From Vagococcus proximus (lineage in GTDB: Bacteria; Bacillota; Bacilli; Lactobacillales; Vagococcaceae), in NCBI RefSeq assembly GCF_029143285.1, contig NZ_JAPDSH010000011.1, forward strand, positions 1 to 43,392: DNA of 43,392 nucleotides, read 5' to 3'. Below are positions 1 to 8,828 of the stretch, piece after piece (within the stretch, counting starts at the first letter, position 1; each line of letters begins with the position of its first letter). Below the pieces are notes generated by a model. It was not told where the DNA came from. It made no database searches and worked only from the letters and a program-made list of their open reading frames with translations. The position numbers and the translations under genes are program-made.

Positions 1-2774
1 TTAATGCCAACACCTGGCCATACTTCTGGACGTTCTGGTTTTTCTACAACTGTTATAACAGCCATCTCTCTTACTTTCCCGTATTTATATTCAACAAAAT
101 AATGACTTAAAACAGATGTATCAACCTCTCCTTCGACCTCAACATCTTTAAAACTCAATTCATTTCCTTTTTCATCTGTTCCACCAATGAAATTGTCTTC
201 TGGCAACCATTTACTTCCCTGTGCAATAGTTGTATTTTTTACGTTGATACTAGATTCATCCATATCTTTATAAGTCAATGTAATCGATTGTTGATCCCAG
301 TTTATTGACATATCTAGTGATTTATCCGCTTTTATGTATTTATACCCCTCAATTTCAGGAACTTCTATTTTTTTCTTATCCCCGTATTCTCCAGTAAGTT
401 TGTCTGGTGATTTAATTTCATTCCCATCTTCGTCTTCGTAATACACTGTAATAGGTCTTTCAACTAACGATTTAGCCGGTCTAACCACATAAGTTCCAGG
501 AATAAGTTCACCACTCCCGTATTGTTCCATAAAGTCTTCTGGTAAATAAGACGCTGTTGATCCATCTTCTTTAATCCATTCTCCAATCCCCATCCCTAAC
601 CAAGGATTCAAAGCTGGATTAGTATAGAACATATCGTATCCTTTAAATACAAAATTTTCACCTAATGTAATACGTGTTAAACCACTATGAAGATCTCTCA
701 CAGGATCTGGATTAAACATACGAGTCATCCCGCTATTAGAAACTTGTCTCGTATCCCAATTTTCTAGATTTAAATCACGAATTGTACTTTGCATAAAAGT
801 TTGCCTCATACTAGTTACGCTAGAAGTATCCCATCCACTTAGGTCTAAATTAGTCATTTTTGCGTGATAAAAAGCATTGTCCATCGTTGTTAAACTTGAG
901 GTATTCCAATTTGCTATGTCAAGACTCTTAGCGCCACATCCACTAAACATTCTATCAATAGTCGTCACCTTAGACATCTTAAACGTGTCGATAGATAATT
1001 TCTCCAGACTTGGTGTATTCATGAACATTTCACTCATGTTCGTGACATTCTCTGTGTTCCAACTCGTTAAATCTAACTCTTTTAATTTGACTGCTCCGAC
1101 AAACATCCGTGAAAGGTTGGTCACCTCAGATGTATCAAAATTTTCTAAATTTGTTATTTTTTCTAAATTTGCTAATCGCTGACTTCCCCCTTCATTTTGT
1201 TCTAGTCCTGAAAATAAAAATTGTGAATCTACTGGTGCTTTTACCTTATCCTCAAAAACAATTTCTTTAATTTCACTTGCATTAATTTCCGGAAGATTTC
1301 TAGAATGTCCTCTCCAAGGTGCAGTTGGATGTCTATCTAATTCCCCTGCTTTGACTGTCAAAATACCATCTTTAAATTCCCAAGGAGCACTCCCCCAAGT
1401 TCCAGATGTAACATCACTAGCAAAATCATAATATAATTTAAGGGTTTGCTCTTTATCAGTAATCACGATATCTAAATCTGCATCAGCTTCTTTAAATTTA
1501 TAGTTATCAATCTCTCGCACTCTAATTGAAATTTTTTCTCCGATAGAACCTTTAACAATGCGTTCGTCACTTATTGGAATATGAGTTGACGCGTCTAAGT
1601 ATTCCACTGTTACCGGTTTTGATAAATCAGCATCTTTATCAACTTCCGCAACATATGTTCCTGGTTCAGGTTTATTCGTACTAGTAGAATTCGTCCCATA
1701 ATACTGTACAAAATGATAAGGAGTATACGCTTGACCAGTTCCGTCTTCTTTCACCCAATTTCCTGTTGTTGGCAAGCTTTCTGAAGGTGAAAAATGACGA
1801 TTCGATGAAACGAATTGGAATTTGTCACCTATAGTAAATTTAGCTAAGCCATTTAGTCGTTTATCCATTGAACTACCCACATTAAACATATCGTATGATT
1901 CTGTAACACTTTCTGTGCTCCAGTTCTCAAAATTTAATTCTTTAAGTCTTGAACTTGAAAATGTCGCAACCATTTCTGTAACTTTACTTGTATCCCATCT
2001 CCCTACATCAAGTGTCTTGAACTTAGTTCCAGAAAATGTAGCTGACATATTTTCAACACTGGAAGTATCCCAATCTTTTACATTTAAACTATCCATACCT
2101 GCATTAGAAAATAAGTAAAGCATAGTCTTCACATTTGATGTTTGCCATGTGCTAACATCTAATTTTTTTAACTTGGCTGTATTTTGAAACGTCCCTTCTA
2201 ATGTTGTCACTTTAGATGTATCAAAATGTGAGACATCTAATTCAGTTAATTCATAATTGTTTGCAAACATTTCACTCATATCCACTACCGATGTTGTATC
2301 TAAATTTGAAATATTTTTATATTTTTTAACACTAATTAATGAGCCAAAAAGGCGAGCACTATTGGCTGGTGCTTTCACTTTCCCAGAAAAAACTACTTCA
2401 TCAATAGAACGAGCATCTACTCCATCTTCTAAAATAGAAATCCAAGGGGCTTCACTGCTCTCTCCTAGTTGACCTGCTCCTAATGTAAGCACACCATTGG
2501 AAAACTTCCACTTCGACGTCCCCCAAGTTCCTTTCGAGCTTACTTCGCCACTACTTTTTGCAATTTTTCTATTTTCAGTTTTGCCCTTACTCTTTTCTGG
2601 ATTTTTCCCTTTCGTGATACTTGCTAGCTGTTTTTCAATCTTTGCCAGTGGTGATGCTACTTTTGGCTCTGTAATTGTTTTAACTTGTTGCTCATTAGCT
2701 ATCTCCGCACTCACTCCTATTAAAGGTGATACCATTAATGTTGTTGCAATAAATAAAAAACTCCATTTTTTCAT
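1..2774 (-). CDS. BspA-like secreted surface protein with MucBP-like domains (C-terminus off the left edge)
   Basis: Partial gene. The frame is open from ATG at 2774 to the window edge, giving 924 visible residues. Residues 1-23 form a signal peptide (MKKWSFLFIATTLMV, cleavage expected after VSA). Two blocks of BspA/DUF285 repeats follow, at about 155-320 and 540-710, built of units such as WDTSSVENMSATF. Each block is preceded by a matching lead-in (GTWGTSKW at 82, GTWGSAPW at 458) and followed by a MucBP-like beta domain (about 387-450 and 773-836). Residues 838-911 resemble a bacterial Ig-like domain (VDTSVLSHYFVEYKYG). DUF285 repeats are leucine-rich-like surface modules; a role in adhesion is inferred. 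The start is preceded by AAAGG. A C-terminal anchor, probably LPxTG or WxL, would lie outside the window. Confidence 0.88.
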   Translation of the reverse strand, partial: MKKWSFLFIATTLMVSPLIGVSAEIANEQQVKTITEPKVASPLAKIEKQLASITKGKNPEKSKGKTENRKIAKSSGEVSSKGTWGTSKWKFSNGVLTLGAGQLGESSEAPWISILEDGVDARSIDEVVFSGKVKAPANSARLFGSLISVKKYKNISNLDTTSVVDMSEMFANNYELTELDVSHFDTSKVTTLEGTFQNTAKLKKLDVSTWQTSNVKTMLYLFSNAGMDSLNVKDWDTSSVENMSATFSGTKFKTLDVGRWDTSKVTEMVATFSSSRLKELNFENWSTESVTESYDMFNVGSSMDKRLNGLAKFTIGDKFQFVSSNRHFSPSESLPTTGNWVKEDGTGQAYTPYHFVQYYGTNSTSTNKPEPGTYVAEVDKDADLSKPVTVEYLDASTHIPISDERIVKGSIGEKISIRVREIDNYKFKEADADLDIVITDKEQTLKLYYDFASDVTSGTWGSAPWEFKDGILTVKAGELDRHPTAPWRGHSRNLPEINASEIKEIVFEDKVKAPVDSQFLFSGLEQNEGGSQRLANLEKITNLENFDTSEVTNLSRMFVGAVKLKELDLTSWNTENVTNMSEMFMNTPSLEKLSIDTFKMSKVTTIDRMFSGCGAKSLDIANWNTSSLTTMDNAFYHAKMTNLDLSGWDTSSVTSMRQTFMQSTIRDLNLENWDTRQVSNSGMTRMFNPDPVRDLHSGLTRITLGENFVFKGYDMFYTNPALNPWLGMGIGEWIKEDGSTASYLPEDFMEQYGSGELIPGTYVVRPAKSLVERPITVYYEDEDGNEIKSPDKLTGEYGDKKKIEVPEIEGYKYIKADKSLDMSINWDQQSITLTYKDMDESSINVKNTTIAQGSKWLPEDNFIGGTDEKGNELSFKDVEVEGEVDTSVLSHYFVEYKYGKVREMAVITVVEKPERPEVWPGVGI

Positions 2775-3132
2775 ACAAAACCAACCTTTCTAAAACAAGG
2801 AATGAGTACTGTGACTATATCGATACTTTTTATGCATCTTTTTTTATAATACAGGAAGTTAGATAAAATATTCACCAATGTCTGCGCTTACTAAATAAAC
2901 CATATTTAGACACTTGGTTACGAAACGTCTATATACAATGACTTATCCAACATCTTCTCTTGTTTTTTTATTATATAATTAAAATAACATTAATTGTCAA
3001 AAATGTATAATATTTATGTGCTCAGTTTTGAACTTTTTTTATTTCAGCTTATTTTTATGCATAAAAATCCTATTTAGATCAATTAATGAACACAATTATC
3101 CTAAAAATAAAAAATCCATTCAGAATTTAAAA
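2775..3132 (-). other. Long 5' leader and upstream region of the BspA-like gene
   Basis: This gene-free stretch between the surface-protein gene and the GH3 terminator is very A/T rich. If the promoter at 2970-3000 is used, the transcript has an untranslated leader of roughly 190 nt. I see no convincing hairpin-plus-T-tract, RAT or riboswitch core in the leader, and no credible open reading frame on either strand. Confidence 0.45.
2970..3000 (-). promoter_or_regulatory. Sigma-A promoter for the BspA-like gene
   Basis: On the minus strand TTGACA (2995-3000) is followed after 17 nt by TATATA, and after 19 nt by TATAAT (2970-2975). Both boxes are near consensus and point at the surface-protein gene about 195 bases downstream. 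Confidence 0.6.
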
Positions 3133-3170
3133 CAAAAAAATAAGAGAGCTTATGCCCTCTTATTTTTTTC
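3133..3170 (-). terminator. Rho-independent terminator of the GH3 operon
   Basis: The arms AATAAGAG (3139-3146) and CTCTTATT (3157-3164) pair perfectly and extend into flanking A and T runs, so the hairpin can work in both directions. It lies 10 bases after the GH3 stop codon. Confidence 0.85.
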
Positions 3171-3179
3171 CTGTTTTAT

Positions 3180-5465
3180 TTACTTCACTGCATTTAATTT
3201 TGTAATCAACTTATCTAATTTTTCATCATCAATTAACTGACCTTGAGAAAAATTAATCAAACCACGTAATGGCATATTGTTGTACGTTGCAATACCTAAC
3301 TCAGTATCTACTTTGTCATTATCGCTAGTCTTTTCTCTAACAATCAGACCATACCACGTTTCAAATAACTCACGAGCAATTTCATATTTTTTAGGATCTG
3401 CCGCAACATCTCTAACCGGTGTATTTCGAGTCACGACTGTTGCTATTGGGGTATTATTTTCAACAGTAATACTTGTTTTTAACACAAGTTGATCCGCTGA
3501 TTTCCCGATTGCCACTTGGTACTCACCTGACGCAACATACCATTCATTTGCAACTGAATCAAAGTATTTTAGAGCTTCTTTATCAACAACAAAAGTAACT
3601 TCAGTAGATGCATTTGGCTCCAATTCTACCTTATCGAAACCTTTTAATTCTTTAATAGGACGAGGTACTGTTGCACCTAACGGTAAAACATAGAGTTGAA
3701 CAATTTCTTTTCCTTTGACATTTCCAGTATTCGTTATGGTAACAGTCACTTCCACTTTTTCATCTGCTGATATTTTTTTAGAATTGATTGTTAAACCGCT
3801 ATAAGTAAAGTCTGTATAGCTCAACCCATGTCCAAATGGATAACGTGTTTTAATCCCTACTTTATCATAGTGACGGTAACCTACGAAAATATCATCCGAA
3901 TAAACTGTTTCATCTCTTACGCCTGGGAAATCATGGTAGCATGATACATCATTTAATTTCTCAGGGAAACTTTCCGCTAATTTCGCACTTGGATTTACTT
4001 TACCGACTAAGATATCGGCAATCGCTCCTCCACTTGCTTGGCCTCCTAAGTATGCTTCTAAAATACTCTTCGCTTTGCCATCCCAAGATAAATCAATAGC
4101 TGAACCATTGGATAACACAACAATCACATTTGAATTAAAAGAAGATACTGCTGATAATAACTCCAATTGATTCTCTGGTAAGTTTAGATGACTTCTATCC
4201 AACCCTTCCGCCTCGTAACGAGCTGGTAAACCTAAGTGCAAGATAACTTTATCTACTTTACGTGCTAGCTCACATGCTTCATCTAGCCATTTTTTAGAAT
4301 CGGCAACATCCAGATCTGCTTCATACCCTCTTGCAAAGATTACATTTCCTTCTGGCATAAGTTTTGTTAATTCTTCACGTAAATTCTCAATTTTTGTTGG
4401 AATAATATGAGAACTTCCACTGCCTTGATAACGTGGTTTTTGGGCTAGATCACCAACTAATAAAACTTTATCCGTTTGTTTTAGTGGTAAGGTATTCTCT
4501 TCATTTTTTAACAAGACCATTGTTTCCGCAGCAACTTGGCGAGCAAACTGATGGTGCGCCTCTTGATCATACATCTCATGCTTTTTAGTAATCTCAGTTT
4601 TTTCAATTAACGCTAAAATACGTAATACTACTTTATCCAAATCGCTTTCTAACAATTCACCGCTTTTAACAGCATTCACAATTTTTTTAGGTGAATAGTC
4701 GCCCGTTGTTGGCATTTCAACATCATGACTCGCTTTAATGCCATTAATACAATTATCAACAGCTAACCAATCTGATACAAGTACACCTTCAAATCCCCAC
4801 TCGTCACGTAAGACATCTTGTAACAAACGTTTGCTTTCATTTACATACTCACCGTTCACTTTATTGTAAGACGTCATAATAGTTGTCGGTTGCGCTTCTT
4901 TTACAATGTGTTCAAAAGCTGATAAATAGATTTCTCTAAGGGCACGTTCACTCACTTTAGCATCAATTGTCATACGACGTGTTTCTTGGTTGTTCACTGC
5001 GAAATGTTTTAATGATGTCCCAACACCCATCGACTGTGTTCCTTTAACTTGTTCAGCTCCCATTTGTCCTGTTAAATAAGGATCTTCTGAAAAATACTCA
5101 AAGTTACGACCACATAAAGGTGAGCGCTTGATATTAATACCAGGTCCTAATAACACGCTAACGTCATGAGATAGACACTCTTCACCAAGAGCCTCCCCTA
5201 CTTGGTACACTAATTCACGGTCCCATGATGACGCTAATCCTACAGCAGGAGGGAAACAAATCGCCGGCTCACTATCCATAAATCCTAAATGATCCGATTG
5301 GTCACGGCGTTGTTTTCTTAACCCATGTGGTCCATCTGTCAAAGCAATTTCTGGAATACCTAAACGATCAACTCCTCTTAAATCCCAGAATGTTCCTCCT
5401 GAGCATAGTCCTGCTTTTTCTTCTAATGTTAATTCACTTAATAATGCTTGATAATTATTTGTCAT
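3180..5465 (-). CDS. Glycoside hydrolase family 3 beta-glucosidase
   Basis: 761-residue cytoplasmic enzyme; no signal peptide. Family 3 beta-glucosidases release glucose from the non-reducing end of beta-glucosides by a two-step retaining mechanism. The N-terminal barrel has LTDGPHGLR (42-50), KHFAVNNQE (153-161) and the nucleophile motif VLVSDW, with Asp232 the expected nucleophile. The alpha/beta sandwich domain has AEGLDR, with Glu420 the probable acid/base. The C-terminal third contains a fibronectin-III-like domain (ITNTGNVKGKEIVQLYV). It is the last gene of the acetyltransferase-EIIC-GH3 operon, 17 bases after the EIIC gene, with a terminator right after its stop. GH3 enzymes do not normally need 6-phosphorylated substrates, which is odd beside a PTS permease. 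The family is secure; the exact substrate is not. Confidence 0.93.
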   Translation of the reverse strand: MTNNYQALLSELTLEEKAGLCSGGTFWDLRGVDRLGIPEIALTDGPHGLRKQRRDQSDHLGFMDSEPAICFPPAVGLASSWDRELVYQVGEALGEECLSHDVSVLLGPGINIKRSPLCGRNFEYFSEDPYLTGQMGAEQVKGTQSMGVGTSLKHFAVNNQETRRMTIDAKVSERALREIYLSAFEHIVKEAQPTTIMTSYNKVNGEYVNESKRLLQDVLRDEWGFEGVLVSDWLAVDNCINGIKASHDVEMPTTGDYSPKKIVNAVKSGELLESDLDKVVLRILALIEKTEITKKHEMYDQEAHHQFARQVAAETMVLLKNEENTLPLKQTDKVLLVGDLAQKPRYQGSGSSHIIPTKIENLREELTKLMPEGNVIFARGYEADLDVADSKKWLDEACELARKVDKVILHLGLPARYEAEGLDRSHLNLPENQLELLSAVSSFNSNVIVVLSNGSAIDLSWDGKAKSILEAYLGGQASGGAIADILVGKVNPSAKLAESFPEKLNDVSCYHDFPGVRDETVYSDDIFVGYRHYDKVGIKTRYPFGHGLSYTDFTYSGLTINSKKISADEKVEVTVTITNTGNVKGKEIVQLYVLPLGATVPRPIKELKGFDKVELEPNASTEVTFVVDKEALKYFDSVANEWYVASGEYQVAIGKSADQLVLKTSITVENNTPIATVVTRNTPVRDVAADPKKYEIARELFETWYGLIVREKTSDNDKVDTELGIATYNNMPLRGLINFSQGQLIDDEKLDKLITKLNAVK

Positions 5466-5482
5466 AGTTACTCTCTCTTTTC

Positions 5483-6589
5483 TTAATTAGTTTTTTGTTT
5501 GATTTTTCCAAATATAAATGTTCCTACAAAAGCTATTACAAAGGTAACAACCGATGATAAAATACCTAATCTCATACTAGAATCTGGTCCAATAAATAGC
5601 GGATAATATAACGCACTTAAAATCGGTGTAAATTGGAAAATTTTAACACCTAGGAAGCTAATTAAACCTCCGCCTAGTGCTGATGCAACTGCCCCAATAA
5701 TAAATGGTTTCCCATGTTTCAAATTCACTCCGTAGATAGCTGGTTCTGTTATACCAAAGAATGCTGGTATTAAAGTCGAAACAGTTAAGGCCCGATCCTC
5801 TTTTGGAACGTGACGGATCATTCCTGCAGCTGCTCCGAATTGACCAAAAACAGCCATCATCATAATCGGTAAAATCGTGTCATATCCTAGTGACTGAATG
5901 TTAATCATTGCCACTGGTAAAATACTCCAATGAATACCAAATACAAAGGTAAATGGGAACAAGGCGCCCAATAATAAGCCTGCAACCAATGGACTAAAGC
6001 CATACGCTTGACCGTATACCCATGAAATACCACTCCCCAGTGCCATGCCTAAAGGACCGATTACTAGGAAAGTCACAAATCCTGCAACTAACAATGTTAA
6101 TGCTGGCACTACAACTATTTCTGCTACATCCGGTACTATTTTCTTGAAAAATCGTTCGATATAGCCTGCAACCCAAACTGCTAATATTGTCGGAATAACT
6201 GCGCCGCCATATCCTTTAACCCCTAAACTTAACCCAAATAAATGAATAACATCAGGCATATCTGCTGCTGTTAATGGGAATAGTAACGCCGTCGCTAATG
6301 CAACACCAATATATACATTACTTTTAAATACTTTGGCTGTTGTTATCCCTATAAAAACTGGTAATAAGGTAAACACCCCTGATGATACTGCCGTTAAAAT
6401 CACACTAATTAATGATTCTGCTGAAATTAGTGTCATTTTTTGTAAAAGTGTATTGAGTGCCATCAAAATTCCTGCTCCAGCTAAAATCCCAATATAGGGC
6501 GTAAAGATAGCTGAAATTATCGCAATTACTTTATTAAGCCCTCTTACTTCCTGACCTGATTCTGTTGCTACTGTTTCATTCAACTCCAT
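5483..6589 (-). CDS. PTS EIIC permease, beta-glucoside/sucrose family, without EIIB or EIIA domain
   Basis: 368-residue polytopic membrane protein of the glucose/beta-glucoside EIIC superfamily. It carries the hallmark GITEPAIYGVN loop, GIHWSILPVA and many hydrophobic helices. The usual N-terminal EIIB domain (Cys in a CxTRLR motif) is absent: only about 20 hydrophilic residues precede the first helix. There is also no C-terminal EIIA. Neither missing domain is encoded beside it. EIIC forms the sugar channel and needs a phospho-EIIB to phosphorylate its cargo, so this protein must borrow one (the BglP-type protein at 22953-24794 is a candidate) or act as a facilitator. The start follows TAAGGAGG at good spacing. 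It is the middle gene of a three-gene operon with GH3 downstream. Confidence 0.85.
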   Translation of the reverse strand: MELNETVATESGQEVRGLNKVIAIISAIFTPYIGILAGAGILMALNTLLQKMTLISAESLISVILTAVSSGVFTLLPVFIGITTAKVFKSNVYIGVALATALLFPLTAADMPDVIHLFGLSLGVKGYGGAVIPTILAVWVAGYIERFFKKIVPDVAEIVVVPALTLLVAGFVTFLVIGPLGMALGSGISWVYGQAYGFSPLVAGLLLGALFPFTFVFGIHWSILPVAMINIQSLGYDTILPIMMMAVFGQFGAAAGMIRHVPKEDRALTVSTLIPAFFGITEPAIYGVNLKHGKPFIIGAVASALGGGLISFLGVKIFQFTPILSALYYPLFIGPDSSMRLGILSSVVTFVIAFVGTFIFGKIKQKTN

Positions 6590-6624
6590 TTCCTCCTTAA
6601 TAAAATCGCTTCAACCCTCCTTTT

Positions 6625-6647
6625 AGCTAAATTTAGCTCACTCGAGT
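6625..6647. promoter_or_regulatory. Tandem palindromes upstream of the EIIC gene
   Basis: A perfect 14-bp palindrome, AGCTAAATTTAGCT (6625-6638), is followed one base later by ACTCGAGT (6640-6647), in the short gap between the acetyltransferase and EIIC genes. It could be an operator or a small mRNA hairpin. No T-tract follows, so it is not an ordinary terminator. Confidence 0.3.
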
Positions 6648-6657
6648 ATCCGCACTT

Positions 6658-7302
6658 TTATTTTTCTTCTATTTGATTTCCTTCAGCAAGTTCAGCTTGA
6701 TACTCTTCTTTACGCGCTTGCCAATACGCTTTATCTTCATCTGTAATTGGACGTAACACTTTGCACGGATTTCCCACTGCGATTACATTATCTGGAATAT
6801 CTTTTGTCACAACTGATCCTGCTCCAATAACCACATTACTTCCAATTGTGACACCAGGTGTTACGATTGTATTTGCACCCAACCATACGTCATCTCCTAT
6901 TGTGATAGGTGACCCAAACTCGTAAAATTCATGGCGAATGTCTTTATCAATCGGATGATTTGCTGTATACAACCCAACTTTTGGCCCTAAATAAGCACGG
7001 TCACCAATTGTAATAGGTGCCACATCTAGCATCGTACAATCAAAATTAGCAAAGAAATAATCCCCTACTGAAATGTTAAATCCATGGTCACATTTGAATG
7101 GTGTTTCAACTAAAAATAAATCCGGCGATTTACCAAATAATTCTTTGATGATGCCGTAGCGTAACTCCTCATCATGTGGATGCGATTGATTAAATTTATA
7201 AAGAAGTGAACGGGCACGACTTAGACCTGCATTAATTTCCACGTCATTTCCTGATAAATAAAAATCACCAGCAATCATTTTTTCTTTTTCTGTTCTCATC
7301 AT
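6658..7302 (-). CDS. Maltose/galactoside O-acetyltransferase family (hexapeptide repeat)
   Basis: 214 residues from the chosen ATG at 7302, which has GAGGAAG five bases upstream. An open frame reaches 27 codons further but has no ribosome site. It begins MMRTEKEKMIAGDFYLSG, typical of Maa/LacA/NodL sugar acetyltransferases. It continues into left-handed beta-helix hexapeptide repeats (ITIGDDVWLGANTIVTPGVT) and has the catalytic-His loop TANHPID. These enzymes move acetyl from acetyl-CoA to a sugar hydroxyl, often to detoxify non-metabolised sugars. It is the first gene of the operon with EIIC and GH3, divergent from an AraC regulator, so acetylation of imported glucosides is a reasonable inference. 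Confidence 0.88.
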   Translation of the reverse strand: MMRTEKEKMIAGDFYLSGNDVEINAGLSRARSLLYKFNQSHPHDEELRYGIIKELFGKSPDLFLVETPFKCDHGFNISVGDYFFANFDCTMLDVAPITIGDRAYLGPKVGLYTANHPIDKDIRHEFYEFGSPITIGDDVWLGANTIVTPGVTIGSNVVIGAGSVVTKDIPDNVIAVGNPCKVLRPITDEDKAYWQARKEEYQAELAEGNQIEEK

Positions 7303-7323
7303 ATCTTCCTCATTTCTTTTAAT

Positions 7324-7338
7324 TTGTCTGACTGACAA
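7324..7338. promoter_or_regulatory. TTGTC-N5-GACAA dyad near the acetyltransferase start
   Basis: A perfect interrupted palindrome, TTGTC and GACAA five bases apart, lies 20-36 bases upstream of the chosen start. It could be an operator for the divergent AraC regulator or another repressor. There is no direct proof of function. Confidence 0.3.
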
Positions 7339-7436
7339 GACACAGTATACGGCTGATAATTTGTTATAAATAGATGATTCCACCCTTTTTTTTCAACTAA
7401 TGAGTAGAATAGGATAATAATATCCAAAAATTGCGT

Positions 7437-7467
7437 TTTTATTCATCATGAGTTAGGATGAATAAAA
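7437..7467. promoter_or_regulatory. 11-bp inverted repeat ahead of the AraC-type gene
   Basis: TTTTATTCATC (7437-7447) and GATGAATAAAA (7457-7467) are exact inverted copies separated by 9 bases. They lie just upstream of the AAGGAGG ribosome site of the regulator. It may be an autoregulatory operator or an mRNA hairpin in the leader. Confidence 0.4.
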
Positions 7468-7487
7468 GCGATTAAGGAGGTACACAA

Positions 7488-8591
7488 ATGGAATTCAAAC
7501 ATATACAAAAACTAATAAAAGATATTCACTCTGTCGAATTACACGTTATACACACCACAGAGGATTTAAAAAAATTACTATCCCAAGGAAAGTTAGAGTC
7601 AGATAATCAACAGCTCATCACCACACTTTACGAGGCACATCAGAATGATTTGGATCCTCTTTTTGTCGAAACAAACAGTGACTGTCACTTTATTATGTTT
7701 CCCGATTCTGATTGTTATTATCTAGTTGGTCCGTTCACACTAGAAGCCAACCACCGCTCACTTCCTTATCTAAAAAGAGCATCCCTACGATCATTAGCAG
7801 AATTGCTCTATTATCTAATTTTTGAAAAACAAGGGGCTAAACTATTATTTTCAGAAGACTTAGAGGCAAGTTCTCCTCTTCCTTTAACTCGCTCTCCCTT
7901 AACACCAGATACTCCTCTTCACCAACAAGAATTAGAAAACTTGATGTTAACAGCTATTAGAGAGGGACAAATTGCCAAAGTTAAAGAACTGCTTCTTTTA
8001 AATCCTATTAATAAAGAAAATGACTCTATAGGTGTGCTGTCTAAAAAAAGTTTAATCCGTCACTACCGAAATATCAGCATTACAACGGTTACCTTAGCAA
8101 CCCGTGCCGCCATCCAAGGTGGGTTATTTCCAGAAATTGCCTATACCCTAAGTGATCGTTACATACAGGCACTCGAAGAGACACAATTTATTTCAGATAT
8201 TAGTAAATTAATGACCGAAGCTCTTGTTGAGCTTACTCGTAAAGTATCCCAAGAGAAGCAGTTAAACTTTAGCCCTATTACTAATAAAGCTAGAGAATAT
8301 ATCAGCAATCATCTTTATGAGCCAATAACAAGAGAAGATGTAGCTGATTTTCTTATGATTAGTCCAAACCATCTAGATAAAGTTTTTAAAGCAGACTTGG
8401 ATAACTCTATAGCCCGCTACATCAAACATGAAAAATTAAACCTAGCTTGTGAGTTGATTGAACAACAACATTATTCGCTAAGTGATATTTCTGAATCACT
8501 TGGCTTTCACTCACTTAATTCCTTTTCAAAACTATTTAAACAGCATTATGGTTATACGCCTTCACACCATCTACGTCATTCTGCTAAATAA
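7488..8591 (+). CDS. AraC-family transcriptional regulator
   Basis: 367 residues with a strong ribosome site (AAGGAGG, 8 bases before ATG). The C-terminal ~100 residues form the AraC/XylS double helix-turn-helix: AREYISNHLYEPITREDVAD, SPNHLDKVFK, then ISESLGFHSLNSFSKLFKQHYGYTP. The N-terminal ~250 residues resemble no ligand domain I can name and do not show a cupin pattern. It is transcribed away from the acetyltransferase-EIIC-GH3 operon across a 185-base gap with several dyads, so it probably controls that operon in response to a beta-glucoside or its phosphate. The effector is unknown. Confidence 0.88.
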   Translation: MEFKHIQKLIKDIHSVELHVIHTTEDLKKLLSQGKLESDNQQLITTLYEAHQNDLDPLFVETNSDCHFIMFPDSDCYYLVGPFTLEANHRSLPYLKRASLRSLAELLYYLIFEKQGAKLLFSEDLEASSPLPLTRSPLTPDTPLHQQELENLMLTAIREGQIAKVKELLLLNPINKENDSIGVLSKKSLIRHYRNISITTVTLATRAAIQGGLFPEIAYTLSDRYIQALEETQFISDISKLMTEALVELTRKVSQEKQLNFSPITNKAREYISNHLYEPITREDVADFLMISPNHLDKVFKADLDNSIARYIKHEKLNLACELIEQQHYSLSDISESLGFHSLNSFSKLFKQHYGYTPSHHLRHSAK

Positions 8592-8642
8592 AAAAAGATC
8601 CGTCTCAAAATTGGTATTTCCCTCACTTAGTGGGACACAAGT

Positions 8643-8684
8643 AAAAAAGCACGTCTTGTTGAATACAACAAGACGTGCTTTTTT
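8643..8684. terminator. Bidirectional terminator between the AraC and ABC genes
   Basis: A 19-bp perfect stem (8643-8661 with 8666-8684) and a four-base AATA loop. A and T runs at both ends let it end transcription from the AraC gene on plus and the ABC exporter genes on minus. The core CTTGTTGAATACAACAAG is nearly identical to the core of the palindrome at 12072-12117 on the other side of the ABC pair. Confidence 0.85.
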
Positions 8685-8828
8685 ATATAATTTATTATCT
8701 GCTCATCTAACAATTTTAAAAATGCTCTTATAAATTTTATTTTAACTTTAATTTCTATCAATTCAGATTTTCTAAAATTCATTAAGCATAAATGCTTCAT
8801 AAGCGAAACAACTAAAAAAGGATTTAGT
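8685..8828. other. A/T-rich tail between terminator and ABC gene
   Basis: No credible gene is seen. The only structure is a short palindrome, AAGCATAAATGCTT, without a T-tract. It is probably the 3' untranslated region of the ABC operon. Confidence 0.35.

Noticed and set aside
3016-3240. 74-codon plus-strand frame across the GH3 terminator
   Set aside because: It reads through a terminator hairpin and the end of the GH3 gene and lacks a ribosome site; it is an A/T-rich chance frame.
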